This document shows positions 1-8,668 of a DNA stretch of 44,748 nt, one piece after another. The position numbers and the translations under genes are program-made. Under the pieces are notes generated by a model. It was not told the origin of the DNA, searched no databases, and saw only the letters and a list, made by a program, of their open reading frames with translations. Source of the DNA: Verrucomicrobiota bacterium (lineage in GTDB: Bacteria > Verrucomicrobiota > Verrucomicrobiia > Opitutales > Opitutaceae); the NCBI GenBank assembly GCA_016721945.1, contig JADKHC010000029.1:1-44748 (forward strand), in the 5' to 3' direction. Within the stretch, counting starts at the first letter, position 1. Each line of letters starts with the position of its first letter.

Positions 1-481
1 AGAGCTTCGCGTCAGACTTGATTTTGGCGGCGAGTTCACGGGCTTTGGCGGTATCGACTTTCTCGTGCAGTTCCTCGTCAATCATGACGACGGGCGCGGT
101 GCCGCAGCTGGCGAGGCATTCGACAAACTCGATGGTGACTTCGCCGTCGGCGGAGACCTCGTTGAGCTCAACGCCGAACTCTTTCTTGAATTCGTCGCAC
201 ACTTTGTAGCCACCCATGAGCGCGCAGGAGAGTGTACGACAGACTTTAACGTGGCGACGGCCGATGGGCTTGCGCCGGAACATCGGGTAAAACGTGACGA
301 CTTCGTACACGTTGATTGGTTGGAGTTCGAGTTTCTGCGCGACCCACTCGATCGACTCGTCGGAAATGTAGCCAACGTCCTCCTGAATCAGATGCAGCAA
401 CGGCAGCACTGCACTCCGTTTGACCGGATAGTGCGTAATGGCTTCGTCGATACGTTGGAGAGTTTCTGGTTTGAAATTCAT
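1..481 (-). CDS. nuoE: NADH-quinone oxidoreductase subunit E (partial, C-terminus beyond window)
   Basis: 24-kDa-type subunit of respiratory complex I; it carries the N1a [2Fe-2S] cluster in the peripheral arm of NADH:quinone oxidoreductase. The reading frame begins MNFKPETLQRIDEA at 481 and runs off the left edge after 160 codons. Four cysteines with the family spacing are visible: C81 and C86 (C-x4-C) and C122 and C126 (C-x3-C), in the thioredoxin-like domain. The helical N-terminus with LPLLHLIQEDVGYI is typical. It lies 13 nt downstream of nuoD in the same orientation, so it is part of the nuo operon. The protein is nearly full length here (family about 160-180 residues), so only the extreme C-terminus and stop are missing. 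Confidence 0.95.
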   Translation of the reverse strand, partial: MNFKPETLQRIDEAITHYPVKRSAVLPLLHLIQEDVGYISDESIEWVAQKLELQPINVYEVVTFYPMFRRKPIGRRHVKVCRTLSCALMGGYKVCDEFKKEFGVELNEVSADGEVTIEFVECLASCGTAPVVMIDEELHEKVDTAKARELAAKIKSDAKL

Positions 482-494
482 CGAGCAGGAGAGA

Positions 495-1724
495 TCAGCG
501 GTCGCATTCGCCCATGACGAAGTCGAACGATCCGAGGATCGCGACGACATCGGAAATCAGGATGCCGGTGCAAATTTTTGGGACGATGGAAAGGTTGCAG
601 AACGAGGGCGAACGGATCTTCAGGCGCCACGGTACACCGCCGCCTTTGCTCACGACGTAGAAGCCGAGAATGCCCTTGGGATTTTCCGCCTCAAAGTAAA
701 CTTCGCCGGGCGGCATCTGCGGGCCTTCGGTCGTGATCATGAAGTTGTTGATCAACTCCTCCATCGAGGTGAGGACCTTTTCTTTGCGCGGAGCGAAAAT
801 CTTAACTGCGTCTTTGGCGAACCAATCGCCAGCGGGCATCGTCTTGATGACCTGGCGAATGATGCGGACGGACTGGCGCATTTCTTCGCCGCGCACAAGG
901 TAACGATCGTAGCTGTCGCCCTTGGTGCCGACGGGGACATCGAACTCGTACTGCTCGTAGCCGGAGTAAGGCTTGTCTTTGCGGAGATCGAGCGGCACGC
1001 CGGAGCCGCGGAGATTCGGGCCGGTGAGTCCGTAAGCAAGCGCGTCTTCCTTCGAGATAATGCCGACGCCAACGGTGCGGTCGTGGAAGATCTTGTTCCG
1101 CGTAAGGAGCGACAGGATTTCTTCGAGCGCAGGCACGAATTGATCGCAGAACTTTTCGACGTTTCCTAACCAGCCGTCAGGAATATCGCGCGTCACGCCA
1201 CCGATGCGAGTATAACTCGTGGTGAAGCGAGCGCCGGTCAATTCTTCGAAAAGCTTGTAGAGAAACTCGCGCTGATTGAGCGAAAGCACGAGGACGGTCC
1301 ACGCACCGACATCGAGACCGAAGGCGCCAAGGCCCATCATGTGCGACGAGATGCGCGCCATCTCGGCCGTGATCACGCGGATCGCCTGGCAACGCGGCGG
1401 CACTTCGAGGTTCGCAAGTTTTTCGACCGCGATGGCGTAGGCCATGTTGTTGGCCAGCGGCGCGAGATAGTCCAACCGGTCCGTGTAGGGTACGAACTGG
1501 TTATAGGTCATGTTCTCGGCGATCTTTTCGTCGCCACGGTGCAGGTAGCCGACGACCGGATCGCATTTGGTCACGATTTCACCGTCGATCTGAAGCTGGA
1601 GACGGAGCACGCCGTGGGTCGACGGATGCGATGGCCCCATCGAGAGGTCCATTTTTTCGGAGCCGTATTCCTCAACATCAGAATACTTCGCGTCACTATC
1701 GGGAATGGAAATTTCGGTGGCCAT
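495..1724 (-). CDS. nuoD: NADH-quinone oxidoreductase subunit D
   Basis: 49-kDa subunit of complex I, part of the quinone-binding site at the junction of the peripheral and membrane arms; 409 residues, normal for the family. The hallmark GPSHPSTHG is near residues 30-38, followed by VGYLHRGDEKIAE, YTDRLDY and the conserved C-terminal end FDFVMGECDR. I place the start at the ATG at 1724 (MATEISIPDSD), which leaves a 7-nt gap after the nuoC stop. A longer reading from 1778 would overlap nuoC by about 47 nt and adds residues with no family resemblance. Transcribed with nuoB, nuoC and nuoE. Confidence 0.96.
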   Translation of the reverse strand: MATEISIPDSDAKYSDVEEYGSEKMDLSMGPSHPSTHGVLRLQLQIDGEIVTKCDPVVGYLHRGDEKIAENMTYNQFVPYTDRLDYLAPLANNMAYAIAVEKLANLEVPPRCQAIRVITAEMARISSHMMGLGAFGLDVGAWTVLVLSLNQREFLYKLFEELTGARFTTSYTRIGGVTRDIPDGWLGNVEKFCDQFVPALEEILSLLTRNKIFHDRTVGVGIISKEDALAYGLTGPNLRGSGVPLDLRKDKPYSGYEQYEFDVPVGTKGDSYDRYLVRGEEMRQSVRIIRQVIKTMPAGDWFAKDAVKIFAPRKEKVLTSMEELINNFMITTEGPQMPPGEVYFEAENPKGILGFYVVSKGGGVPWRLKIRSPSFCNLSIVPKICTGILISDVVAILGSFDFVMGECDR

Positions 1725-1731
1725 GGTCGCG

Positions 1732-2382
1732 TTAGCTCTTGAGTTGCTTGAGGGCGGTCTGGTCGGGGCGTGCGGCACGGTCGCTCCAGCTTTCGTCCTT
1801 GGCGCGTGGTTCGGCTTCGGTGAGATTCATTTCGCCGGGTGAAGCGACAAACGGTCCGCCCATCATCGGCACGGCGATGGCGGCAACACCTGTTGCGGCG
1901 CTGATTTCGTCATCGGGCAGCGGAACTTCAATGCCAGCAAGCGGGAAATCTTTGCGCAGCGGATGATACGGATAACCATCCCACATCAGGATGCGGCGGA
2001 GATCGGGATGCGCGATGAACTTCACGCCGAGCAGATCGTAGCATTCGCGCTCGTGCCAGTTGGCGGCGGGCCAGAGATCGACGACGCTCGGAGCGGTCGG
2101 CTCATCGTTGCTCGCGCAGTCGGTGGCGACGCGGATGTATCCAAGATTCACCGACGAGAAAAGATGATAGACCACGGTGAAACGCGGTGAGGCACCTTCG
2201 GCCCAGTCGATCGCAGTGAGATCCATGAGCAGATCAAACGCGTGCTCATCGCGCAGATATTTCAGAGCCGCGACGACGTCGCCCATGGGAACATTGACCG
2301 CGTCGTGATCCGCGCTGGGGCGGTCGATCACTTGCGGGAATTTTTCCTTGAGAGCAGTCTTGGCTGCGGCGGGAGCAGTCAT
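1732..2382 (-). CDS. nuoC: NADH-quinone oxidoreductase subunit C
   Basis: 30-kDa subunit of complex I, a structural part of the hydrogenase-like module that packs against NuoD; 216 residues. Family signatures are visible: ERECYDLLG (111-119), HPDLRRIL (125-132) and HPLRKDFP (140-147). The protein continues about 65 residues beyond the core with a low-complexity tail rich in charged and small residues (151-216), a common variable extension. NuoC and NuoD are separate genes here, not fused as in enterobacteria. It lies 46 nt after nuoB and 7 nt before nuoD. Confidence 0.95.
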   Translation of the reverse strand: MTAPAAAKTALKEKFPQVIDRPSADHDAVNVPMGDVVAALKYLRDEHAFDLLMDLTAIDWAEGASPRFTVVYHLFSSVNLGYIRVATDCASNDEPTAPSVVDLWPAANWHERECYDLLGVKFIAHPDLRRILMWDGYPYHPLRKDFPLAGIEVPLPDDEISAATGVAAIAVPMMGGPFVASPGEMNLTEAEPRAKDESWSDRAARPDQTALKQLKS

Positions 2383-2428
2383 GTCGTGGTTTGTGATGCG
2401 GAAGCGTGGAGAGCGTGGCGGCGCGAGC

Positions 2429-2944
2429 TCAGGCTTGTTTGAAAAGGTTGGAGGCGGAGCGCTCGGTTTTGATTTTGCCCTGTAGCTTAATCAACGCGTC
2501 GAGGATTGCCTCGGGGCGGGGCGGACAGCCGCTAATATAGACGTCGACCGGGATAATGCGGTCCACGCCTTGGAGTGTCGCGTAGCTGCGGTACATACCG
2601 CCGGAGCTGGCGCACGCGCCCATCGCGATGACCCATTTGGGCGACATCATCTGATCATAAATGCGGCGAACCTGCGCGGCCATTTTGTAAGTCACGGTGC
2701 CGGCGACGATCATGCAGTCGGCCTGACGCGGGGAAAAACGCATCACCTCAGCGCCGAAGCGCGAGATATCGAAGCGGCCATTGCCAACTTGCATGAGCTC
2801 GATCGCGCAGCACGCGAGGCCCATCGGCATCGGCCAGACCGAGTTGGTTCGGATCCAGTTGATAACAGCGTCAGCCCGAGAGACGATGACTTCGCCTTCG
2901 ATCTTACTGTTATAGCCGAGCTCGGTGGTGTTAGCAGAAACCAT
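2429..2944 (-). CDS. nuoB: NADH-quinone oxidoreductase subunit B
   Basis: PSST-type subunit of complex I that holds the terminal [4Fe-4S] cluster N2, which passes electrons to quinone; 171 residues. The four cluster ligands are recognisable as C45 and C46 (GLACC), C110 (GAC) and C139 (SGCPPRPEA). The N-terminus is short, as in most bacterial NuoB. It is the first gene of the visible nuo operon. The usual nuoA is not found upstream: the next 430 nt towards the tRNA gene hold no reading frame resembling that three-helix membrane subunit. I see no clear Shine-Dalgarno sequence ahead of the ATG at 2944. Confidence 0.96.
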   Translation of the reverse strand: MVSANTTELGYNSKIEGEVIVSRADAVINWIRTNSVWPMPMGLACCAIELMQVGNGRFDISRFGAEVMRFSPRQADCMIVAGTVTYKMAAQVRRIYDQMMSPKWVIAMGACASSGGMYRSYATLQGVDRIIPVDVYISGCPPRPEAILDALIKLQGKIKTERSASNLFKQA

Positions 2945-3374
2945 GACGCTGTGGATGTTGTTGGTCGAGATGAGCGGTCAAAGTAGCAGTCAAGGTAGGT
3001 CGCGCAAGGAGCTTTTCGCCTCGTTTTCTTCATAGCTAGACCAATTTCACGACCGGTAGCAGGCTAACCAGTACCTATGGCTCGAGAGCGAAAGCAGAGA
3101 ATCTTCTGCAAAAAGTAAAAGGCGATTGGCCAGACTGATAACAATAGAAATCCCGCACGACCCAACGGCCCGGTCCTTGCATCGGTCGCAAGGTTCTCGC
3201 GGGAGCTGGTGATTGGCGATTTTTACACGCGAAATCCCGCTCAAAACCAATCGTATTATACTTCTTTAAAAATACCGGTGAGATTTTCCGTTGACCCCGC
3301 AGCGCGGCACCGCCTTATTTCGACCCCTTCGCCCTTTAGACAGGTCTTGTTGGCAAAGACCGGTCAAACACCTT
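2945..3374. other. Intergenic region between nuoB and tRNA-Ser
   Basis: 430 nt without a convincing gene. It must hold the nuo promoter (minus strand) and the tRNA promoter (plus strand). Short reading frames here do not resemble nuoA or any family I know. Apart from the tentative tRNA promoter listed separately, I see no strong inverted repeat or riboswitch-like structure. Confidence 0.6.
3291..3320 (+). promoter_or_regulatory. Tentative promoter for tRNA-Ser
   Basis: TTGACC (3291-3296) followed after an 18-nt spacer by TTATTT (3315-3320), a sigma70-like pair that would start transcription near 3327, about 48 nt ahead of the mature tRNA. Only sequence resemblance supports it. Confidence 0.3.
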
Positions 3375-3464
3375 GGAGAGGTGGCAGAGTGGTCGAATGC
3401 GCGTGCTTGGAAAGCACGTGTAGGCGCAAGCCTACCGGGGGTTCGAATCCCTCCCTCTCCGCCA
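3375..3464 (+). tRNA. tRNA-Ser, anticodon GGA
   Basis: A 90-nt class II tRNA. The acceptor stem pairs GGAGAGG (3375-3381) with CCTCTCC (3454-3460), followed by discriminator G and an encoded CCA (3462-3464). The anticodon stem CGTGC/GCACG closes the loop TTGGAAA, giving anticodon GGA, which reads UCC and UCU serine codons. A long variable arm (GTAGGCGCAAGCCTAC) and the T-loop GTTCGAATCC are both present, as expected for serine. A run of six T follows directly. Confidence 0.97.
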
Positions 3465-3696
3465 GTTTTTTACCGATGAAGTCGCCGGGCGGAAACGTCG
3501 GCTTTACCAGTCCGAGCCCGACCTAGCAATCTTTCGTCAAGTCAGCCGCAGACAACCGTTGCGTTTGGAAGAAATCCGTAACGCCAAAAGCCGAATCGGT
3601 GTTATCAAAGCACTGCTCTTCCTGGCCGCTCGCCTGCTCGGTGATCGAACCACAGGCTAACGCAGCAACCCAAGATACCTATTTTCCCGTTGATAC

Positions 3697-3730
3697 AAAA
3701 GCGCCGCAGCCTTTTCCGACTGCGTCGATT
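3697..3730 (-). terminator. Putative intrinsic terminator of the chemoreceptor gene
   Basis: On the minus strand, downstream of the stop at 3745, CTGCG-type arms (3701-3709 and 3719-3726) form an imperfect GC-rich hairpin followed by four T (complement of 3697-3700). It closely resembles the uxaC terminator at 5851-5889, including the CGCCGCAG arm and the loop, so the two may be copies of one dispersed element. Confidence 0.55.
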
Positions 3731-3744
3731 TGAAATTGCACGCT

Positions 3745-5613
3745 TTAACTCCGGCCTTTGCGGGCTTGGGTCGAAAAATTGGCGGAGGCCGAAGACTGGA
3801 CAGAAACCGAGATTTCATCCGGTTCGCCGCCTTCGACCATACGACGCAATTCCCTCACCGCATCGAGCAACGCGGCGGATTGACCGGTGAGTTCCTCAGC
3901 GGCTGCGGCGGTTTCCTCGGCGTGGCTGGCATTGGCCTGGGTCACTTGGTCCATCTGGGAGACCGCAGCCGTGATCTCACCAGTCCCTTGGCTCTGTTCA
4001 CTAGATGCGGTCGCGATCTCAGCCACAAGCGAGTCGAGAAGAAGGATGTGCTTCTGAATCTCGCCGAAGCTTTGACTGACTTCAGTGCTGATCTGGACAC
4101 CTTGACGGCTTTTCGCGACGGAGTCGTCGATCTTGGCCGCAGTCTCGCGAGCGGCCGTGGCAGAACGTTGAGCGAGTGCACGAACTTCATCAGCGACTAC
4201 CGCGAACCCCATACCAGCCTCTCCAGCACGAGCGGCTTCAACAGCGGCGTTTAGCGCTAGGAGATTGGTTTGGAAGGCAATCGCATCGATGGTCGCAAGG
4301 ATTTTCGAGATCTCGGAACTGGCGGCGGTGATGGCCTCCATCGCTGTCTGCATCGCGCGCATGCGCTCCGCACCCTGATCTGCGGCGGAACGCGCGAGGC
4401 CTGCCGCTTGTTTGGCCTGTTGCGCACCTTCGGAATTACGCTTGGTCATGCTGTCCATTTCTTCCAGCGACGCAGCGGTTTCCTCGAGTGAGGCCGCCTG
4501 CTCGGTGGCTCCGTCGGCCAGCGTGAGGCTCGCCTTCGCAACCTGGGCGGCAGCATCGGTGGTTTCGTCGGAACTCGTCGTCAGCTGAGCGATGAGACGC
4601 TTAAGCGGACGGCTGATGGAGCGGATCGTCCACGCACCGAAACCAGCCGTAATCAGTAAAATCACCACCGTGAGCACAGAATAGATCAGGAAACTTCGCC
4701 ACGCCTGAGACTGAATGCGCTCGGCCGCTGCGTGGTAGTCTTGCGCGAGGCGATCTTCAACCTGCTTCATGCGATCGATCTTGGCAGAAATCGCATCGAA
4801 CCAAATCGAAGGCTCAACTCCAAATCCTCCAGTAGCCGCGTGGTCGAGCGCCGTCTGACGCAAGCGAGCAACCATCTCGAAAGCCGGGTCGCGCGATGCT
4901 TCAGCGAGAAATGATTTTTGCGCAGCCGTGGCCTGAGTGCTGAAAACCTGGAGATAGGTATCCTGCGCTGCCACCGCACGGCTGAATCGGTTAAACGAAT
5001 CGCCTGCGAACTTATCGGCTGCAAAAACACCCGCGAGCGTCGCCCGCTCGATACCAGTCTGTTCCTTAACCTGAATGTAGTTCACATAACACGCCATGCC
5101 CGTGGCGATCTCAACGTCGTCGACTTGCTGCGCAATGGCCACACTCACCCCGACCAGGCGGGCAATCGTTTGAGTAAAAAACACCGTGGACTCCGCAGCG
5201 CTCAAATTTAGTGCTTGGATGGCGGTTCGTTTTTCAGGCACACGAGCAACGGCGGAAACTGTTTCCGTAAATTCAGACGCAAACTCCGCGCCAAAATCGG
5301 ACGGTTGAAAATCCTTCAATACGTTCTGGAGTTTGCCCAGTTCCCCATCGGAGCTCTTTTGTTGCGCAGCGAGCTCACTGGCAAATTTCAAGCCCTTGCT
5401 GCCGAGAAAAACGGCGGAGCGCCCTCGCTCACGCTGCAGTTCGTGGATGGTGACACCGATCTGCCGAACCAATAGAGAGCGCGTTTGCAGTTCGGTGTAC
5501 TTGCGCACGGTCGCATGCTTTTCGAATGCGCCCTGAAAGCCGAAAAACACGACCCCAAGCAAAGGCAGGGTTAGCAACAAAATAAGTTTGGTGGAGAGAA
5601 CGAGTTGTTTCAT
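3745..5613 (-). CDS. Methyl-accepting chemotaxis protein with NIT sensor domain
   Basis: Inner-membrane chemoreceptor, 622 residues from the ATG at 5613 (MKQLVLSTK), which has AGGA about 10 nt upstream; a longer reading from 5667 lacks such a site. Order: transmembrane helix 1 (about 7-27), a periplasmic NIT (nitrate/nitrite-sensing type) helical domain beginning with HELQRERGRSAVFLGSKG and reaching about residue 300, transmembrane helix 2 (about 307-330), HAMP (RSISRPLKRLIAQL onwards), and a signalling coiled coil whose hairpin tip contains FQTNLLALNAAVEAARAGE and FAVVADEVRALAQRSA. No CheW/CheA pentapeptide for CheR/CheB tethering is obvious at the C-terminus. No chemotaxis kinase genes lie nearby, so this is an orphan receptor. 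The ligand cannot be read from sequence; NIT domains are linked to nitrate/nitrite in only a few characterised cases. Confidence 0.93.
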   Translation of the reverse strand: MKQLVLSTKLILLLTLPLLGVVFFGFQGAFEKHATVRKYTELQTRSLLVRQIGVTIHELQRERGRSAVFLGSKGLKFASELAAQQKSSDGELGKLQNVLKDFQPSDFGAEFASEFTETVSAVARVPEKRTAIQALNLSAAESTVFFTQTIARLVGVSVAIAQQVDDVEIATGMACYVNYIQVKEQTGIERATLAGVFAADKFAGDSFNRFSRAVAAQDTYLQVFSTQATAAQKSFLAEASRDPAFEMVARLRQTALDHAATGGFGVEPSIWFDAISAKIDRMKQVEDRLAQDYHAAAERIQSQAWRSFLIYSVLTVVILLITAGFGAWTIRSISRPLKRLIAQLTTSSDETTDAAAQVAKASLTLADGATEQAASLEETAASLEEMDSMTKRNSEGAQQAKQAAGLARSAADQGAERMRAMQTAMEAITAASSEISKILATIDAIAFQTNLLALNAAVEAARAGEAGMGFAVVADEVRALAQRSATAARETAAKIDDSVAKSRQGVQISTEVSQSFGEIQKHILLLDSLVAEIATASSEQSQGTGEITAAVSQMDQVTQANASHAEETAAAAEELTGQSAALLDAVRELRRMVEGGEPDEISVSVQSSASANFSTQARKGRS

Positions 5614-5916
5614 CGAAAAAAGTCCTGCTAGGCCACCCGCGCCGGTCTGCGCCAACGCCCACCGCAAGGCAACGGCGTCGCGATTGCCTGAAAAGGAGGG
5701 AAATCATTATTGGGCATATCCTAATACCTGCTTCGACCCACCAGCCGCTTTCTTAACCACTGATATGCTCGTCAGTCATGACGATTGAGCTGCAATTTCT
5801 CGCGGTCTACGTCGAACAAAGCCCCTGAAACCCCACTAACCCATCCTGTACCAATAAAAAGCGCCGCAGCCTTTAGACTGCGACGCTTTGGTTGAGATTT
5901 AAAGAAACGCGTTCAG
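5614..5916. other. Intergenic region between uxaC and the chemoreceptor gene
   Basis: About 300 nt. It holds the uxaC terminator (5851-5889) and presumably the chemoreceptor promoter on the minus strand. I could not identify a confident -35/-10 pair, and no further gene. Confidence 0.6.
5851..5889 (-). terminator. Intrinsic terminator of uxaC
   Basis: Arms AAAGCG-C-CGCAG (5858-5869) and CTGCG-A-CGCTTT (5878-5889) form a 12-bp hairpin with one mismatch. Read on the minus strand it is followed by TTTTTATTGG, a typical Rho-independent layout, 28 nt downstream of the uxaC stop. Confidence 0.85.
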
Positions 5917-7347
5917 TTACAGCTTACCCACTTCGAGACCGAAGTGCTGCACGGCGTTCTTGTAGCAGATGTTCTCGATCATGCCGCCAACGAGTTCGCG
6001 GTCGGCCGGGATGAGGCCGCCTTCGATTTCCTTGCCGATCATCGAGCAAAGCACGCGACGGAAGTATTCGTGGCGCACATACGAAACGAAGCTGCGCGAA
6101 TCGGTCAGCATGCCGATGAAACGGCTGAGCAGGCCGAGTTGCGAGAGCGCGTTGATCTGCCACTCCATGCCTTCCTTCTGATCGAGGAACCACCAGCCTG
6201 AGCCAAACTGAATCTTGCCCGGCATCATCGAGCCATCCTGCACGTTGCCAATCATCGTCGCGAAGACGTAGTTGTCGGCCGGATTTAGGTTGTAGATGAT
6301 GGTTTTAGGCAGCTTGCCTTCGGAGTCGAGACGGTCGAAGTAGCGCGAGAGTCCGCGCGCCTGGGGAAAATCACCGATCGAATCCACGCCGACGTCGGCA
6401 CCGACGCGTTTGAGCAGACGGCTGTTGTTGTTGCGAATCGCGCCGAGGTGGAGCTGCTTCGTCCAGCCGCGATCAGCGTCGAGATGCCCGAAGAAGAGCA
6501 TCATGAACCAGGTAAACTTATTCGTCTGCTCGGGCGTGGCAGCGGTGCCAGCGCGCACGGCGGCGAAAATCGCCTTCGCCTCGGCCTCAGTGCAGTCGGT
6601 GTCAGGAATGTTTTCCATGCCGTGGTCAGAGACACGAGCGCCGAGCGAGTGGAAAAAGTCGTGACGGTTTTTAATCGCAGAGAGGAAGGATGCGAGGTCG
6701 CGGATCTCGATGTTAGACCTGGCGGATAGTTGTTCAACCCAAGCGTTGAACCCGGCGGCGTTGTTGACGGCGAGCGCCTTGTCCGGACGGAACGTCGGGT
6801 AAACCTTGGTCTCGAGTTTCGTCTTCTTGATCGCGATGTGGTGGGCGAGATCGTCGACGGGATCATCGGTCGTGCAAACAACGTTGACGCGGCAATTTGT
6901 GAGAATGCCGTGCGTGGTGAGCGCGGGCGTTTTCAGTTTCTCGTTGGCGGTGTCCCAGATTTTTTGCGCGGTCTTTTCGTTGATGATTTCGTTGATGCCG
7001 AAGTAGCGACGCAGTTCGAGGTGCGACCAGTGGTAAAGCGGATTGCGGATCGTGTAGGGCACGGTCTTGGCCCACGCCATGAATTTGTCGAAATCGCTCG
7101 TCTGGTTGCCGGTCACGAGTTCTTCCGGAACGCCGTTCGAACGCATCGCGCGCCACTTGTAGTGATCGCCAGCGAGCCAGACTTGGTAAAGATTTTCGAA
7201 CTGGCGATTGTTGGCGATCTGGTCGGGCGGCAGATGGCAATGGTAGTCGAAAATCGGCTGCTTCACCGCGTGCTCAAAGTAGAGCGTGCGCGCCCATTCG
7301 GTGTTGAGGAGAAAATCGTCGGGGAGGAACGGCTTGGCGGAAGACAT
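5917..7347 (-). CDS. uxaC: Glucuronate isomerase (uronate isomerase)
   Basis: Converts D-glucuronate to D-fructuronate and D-galacturonate to D-tagaturonate, the first cytoplasmic step of hexuronate catabolism; amidohydrolase-superfamily TIM barrel. 476 residues, normal for UxaC. The N-terminus carries FDYHCHLPP with the metal-binding HxH motif at H36/H38; WSHLELRRYFGI and the C-terminal region MLTDSRSFVSYVRHEYFRRVLC are typical. No uxaB, uxuA or kdgK genes are adjacent. It is the only intracellular sugar-acid enzyme in the window and may consume uronic acids released by the lyase and glycosidase locus 17 kb away (inference). Terminated by the hairpin at 5851-5889. Confidence 0.95.
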   Translation of the reverse strand: MSSAKPFLPDDFLLNTEWARTLYFEHAVKQPIFDYHCHLPPDQIANNRQFENLYQVWLAGDHYKWRAMRSNGVPEELVTGNQTSDFDKFMAWAKTVPYTIRNPLYHWSHLELRRYFGINEIINEKTAQKIWDTANEKLKTPALTTHGILTNCRVNVVCTTDDPVDDLAHHIAIKKTKLETKVYPTFRPDKALAVNNAAGFNAWVEQLSARSNIEIRDLASFLSAIKNRHDFFHSLGARVSDHGMENIPDTDCTEAEAKAIFAAVRAGTAATPEQTNKFTWFMMLFFGHLDADRGWTKQLHLGAIRNNNSRLLKRVGADVGVDSIGDFPQARGLSRYFDRLDSEGKLPKTIIYNLNPADNYVFATMIGNVQDGSMMPGKIQFGSGWWFLDQKEGMEWQINALSQLGLLSRFIGMLTDSRSFVSYVRHEYFRRVLCSMIGKEIEGGLIPADRELVGGMIENICYKNAVQHFGLEVGKL

Positions 7348-7510
7348 GGTGGAGTAAGTTGAAATATGACGCCTCGGGACACGAGTGCGTTTTTTAGTGG
7401 TGACGCATTTTCATACTGCGCCGATTTACGAACGAGTTTCGTCTCCGCACAGTGTTAGTCACAGAAATCTTCTGCTTGAGTGTATAGTCGACAGAACCAA
7501 GCTGACAGGC

Positions 7511-8668
7511 GTGCTCACCCCAAGCGCGTTCAAGTCCTTCTGGCTGCGATGGCTAATCGCTATCGCGCTCTTTTTCGGCTTCACTTCCACCCTGCCTCGC
7601 TGGTGGTGCGGCCTCGACGGAGAGCAATGGTTCGCAGGTAACTCGAAGCATGTCGCGATGCTCGCACGTGAGGTAGCACAAACCGTTAATCGCGGAGTGA
7701 CGGCCAAAGAGTTCACCAGCGACAGCTCGCTCTTTCAGCATGAGTGGATGTTTGGCACCTACCAAATGGCCGCGCTGGGCTTACTACAAATTTGCCTGGA
7801 ACATCCCGAGATGCGGGCTGAATTTTTGCCAGCCGCCGAGAAGGCGATCGATCAACTTCTCTCAAAAGAGGTGCGGGCTTTTGATGCGAAAAGCTGGGGC
7901 GAGGATTCACTCACATCGCTGGATGGCCCCAACGGCCACGCCGCTTATCTAGGCTACACGAATGTTGTTTTGGCACTCCATCGTCGGGTTGTCCCTCAAT
8001 CGCGCTTTGCCGAGCTCAACGATAAAATTTCCAGCGCCCTCGCCCGCCGACTGCGCGAGGAACCCACCGGAATCCTCCAAACTTATCCCGGCGAAGCCTA
8101 CCCAGTCGACAACGCCAGCGTGCTCGGCTCGCTGCTCATGCACCAGAAATATTTCGGCGGCAACCACGCCGATGTCACCGGTCCGATGCTGCAACGTTTT
8201 CAAAAGCAATGGCGCGATGAAAAGAGCGGTCTGATCTTTCAGGCGATTGATAGTCGCCACGCCAGGGCTTCTGACGAACCACGCGCCAGCGGCACTTCGC
8301 TTTCCGCATACTTTCTCTCTTTCGGCGATCAAGAGACTGCAAAGATCCTGCTTAAATCATTGAAAAGCGAATGCGCCAACTCGCTCGCTGGCTTTGGTTT
8401 CGTGCGCGAATACCCACGCGGAGTTAGCGGCCGAGGCGACATCGACTCTGGTCCCGTCATCTTCGGCATCAGTCCATCCGCAACAGGCTTCACCCTCGCG
8501 AGCGCACGAGGCCACGGCGATCGTACACTCTTTGTTCAACTCTATCGAACTGCACATCTGACTGGCGCACCCATTGCAACCGGCAAACGCAGTCAGTTCA
8601 TAACCGGCGGTCCGCTCGGCAACGCGATCATGCTGGCCATGCTAACGGCACAACCCGTTCAGCCATGA
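7511..8668 (+). CDS. Membrane-anchored helical-toroid protein of unknown function
   Basis: I do not recognise a named gene. One hydrophobic segment near the start (FWLRWLIAIALFFGF) should anchor or export the protein; the rest is a soluble domain of about 330 residues rich in amphipathic helices. YPGEAYPVDNASVLGSLL and DIDSGPVIFGISPSATGF resemble the (alpha/alpha)-toroid fold of glycoside-active or linalool-dehydratase-like proteins, but this is a fold-level impression. Start choice is uncertain: GTG 7511 puts the hydrophobic segment at the N-terminus; the same frame is open from a GTG at 7385, but those 42 residues look non-coding. It shares a divergent promoter region with uxaC and overlaps the next gene by 4 nt, so the two are probably co-translated. 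Confidence 0.7.
   Translation: MLTPSAFKSFWLRWLIAIALFFGFTSTLPRWWCGLDGEQWFAGNSKHVAMLAREVAQTVNRGVTAKEFTSDSSLFQHEWMFGTYQMAALGLLQICLEHPEMRAEFLPAAEKAIDQLLSKEVRAFDAKSWGEDSLTSLDGPNGHAAYLGYTNVVLALHRRVVPQSRFAELNDKISSALARRLREEPTGILQTYPGEAYPVDNASVLGSLLMHQKYFGGNHADVTGPMLQRFQKQWRDEKSGLIFQAIDSRHARASDEPRASGTSLSAYFLSFGDQETAKILLKSLKSECANSLAGFGFVREYPRGVSGRGDIDSGPVIFGISPSATGFTLASARGHGDRTLFVQLYRTAHLTGAPIATGKRSQFITGGPLGNAIMLAMLTAQPVQP

Noticed and set aside
438..1169. Plus-strand reading frame of 243 codons opposite nuoD
   Set aside because: Antisense shadow of nuoD, a common effect in GC-rich genes; no recognisable domain.
3209..3526. Plus-strand reading frames across the tRNA gene
   Set aside because: They run through tRNA-Ser and have no protein-like features.
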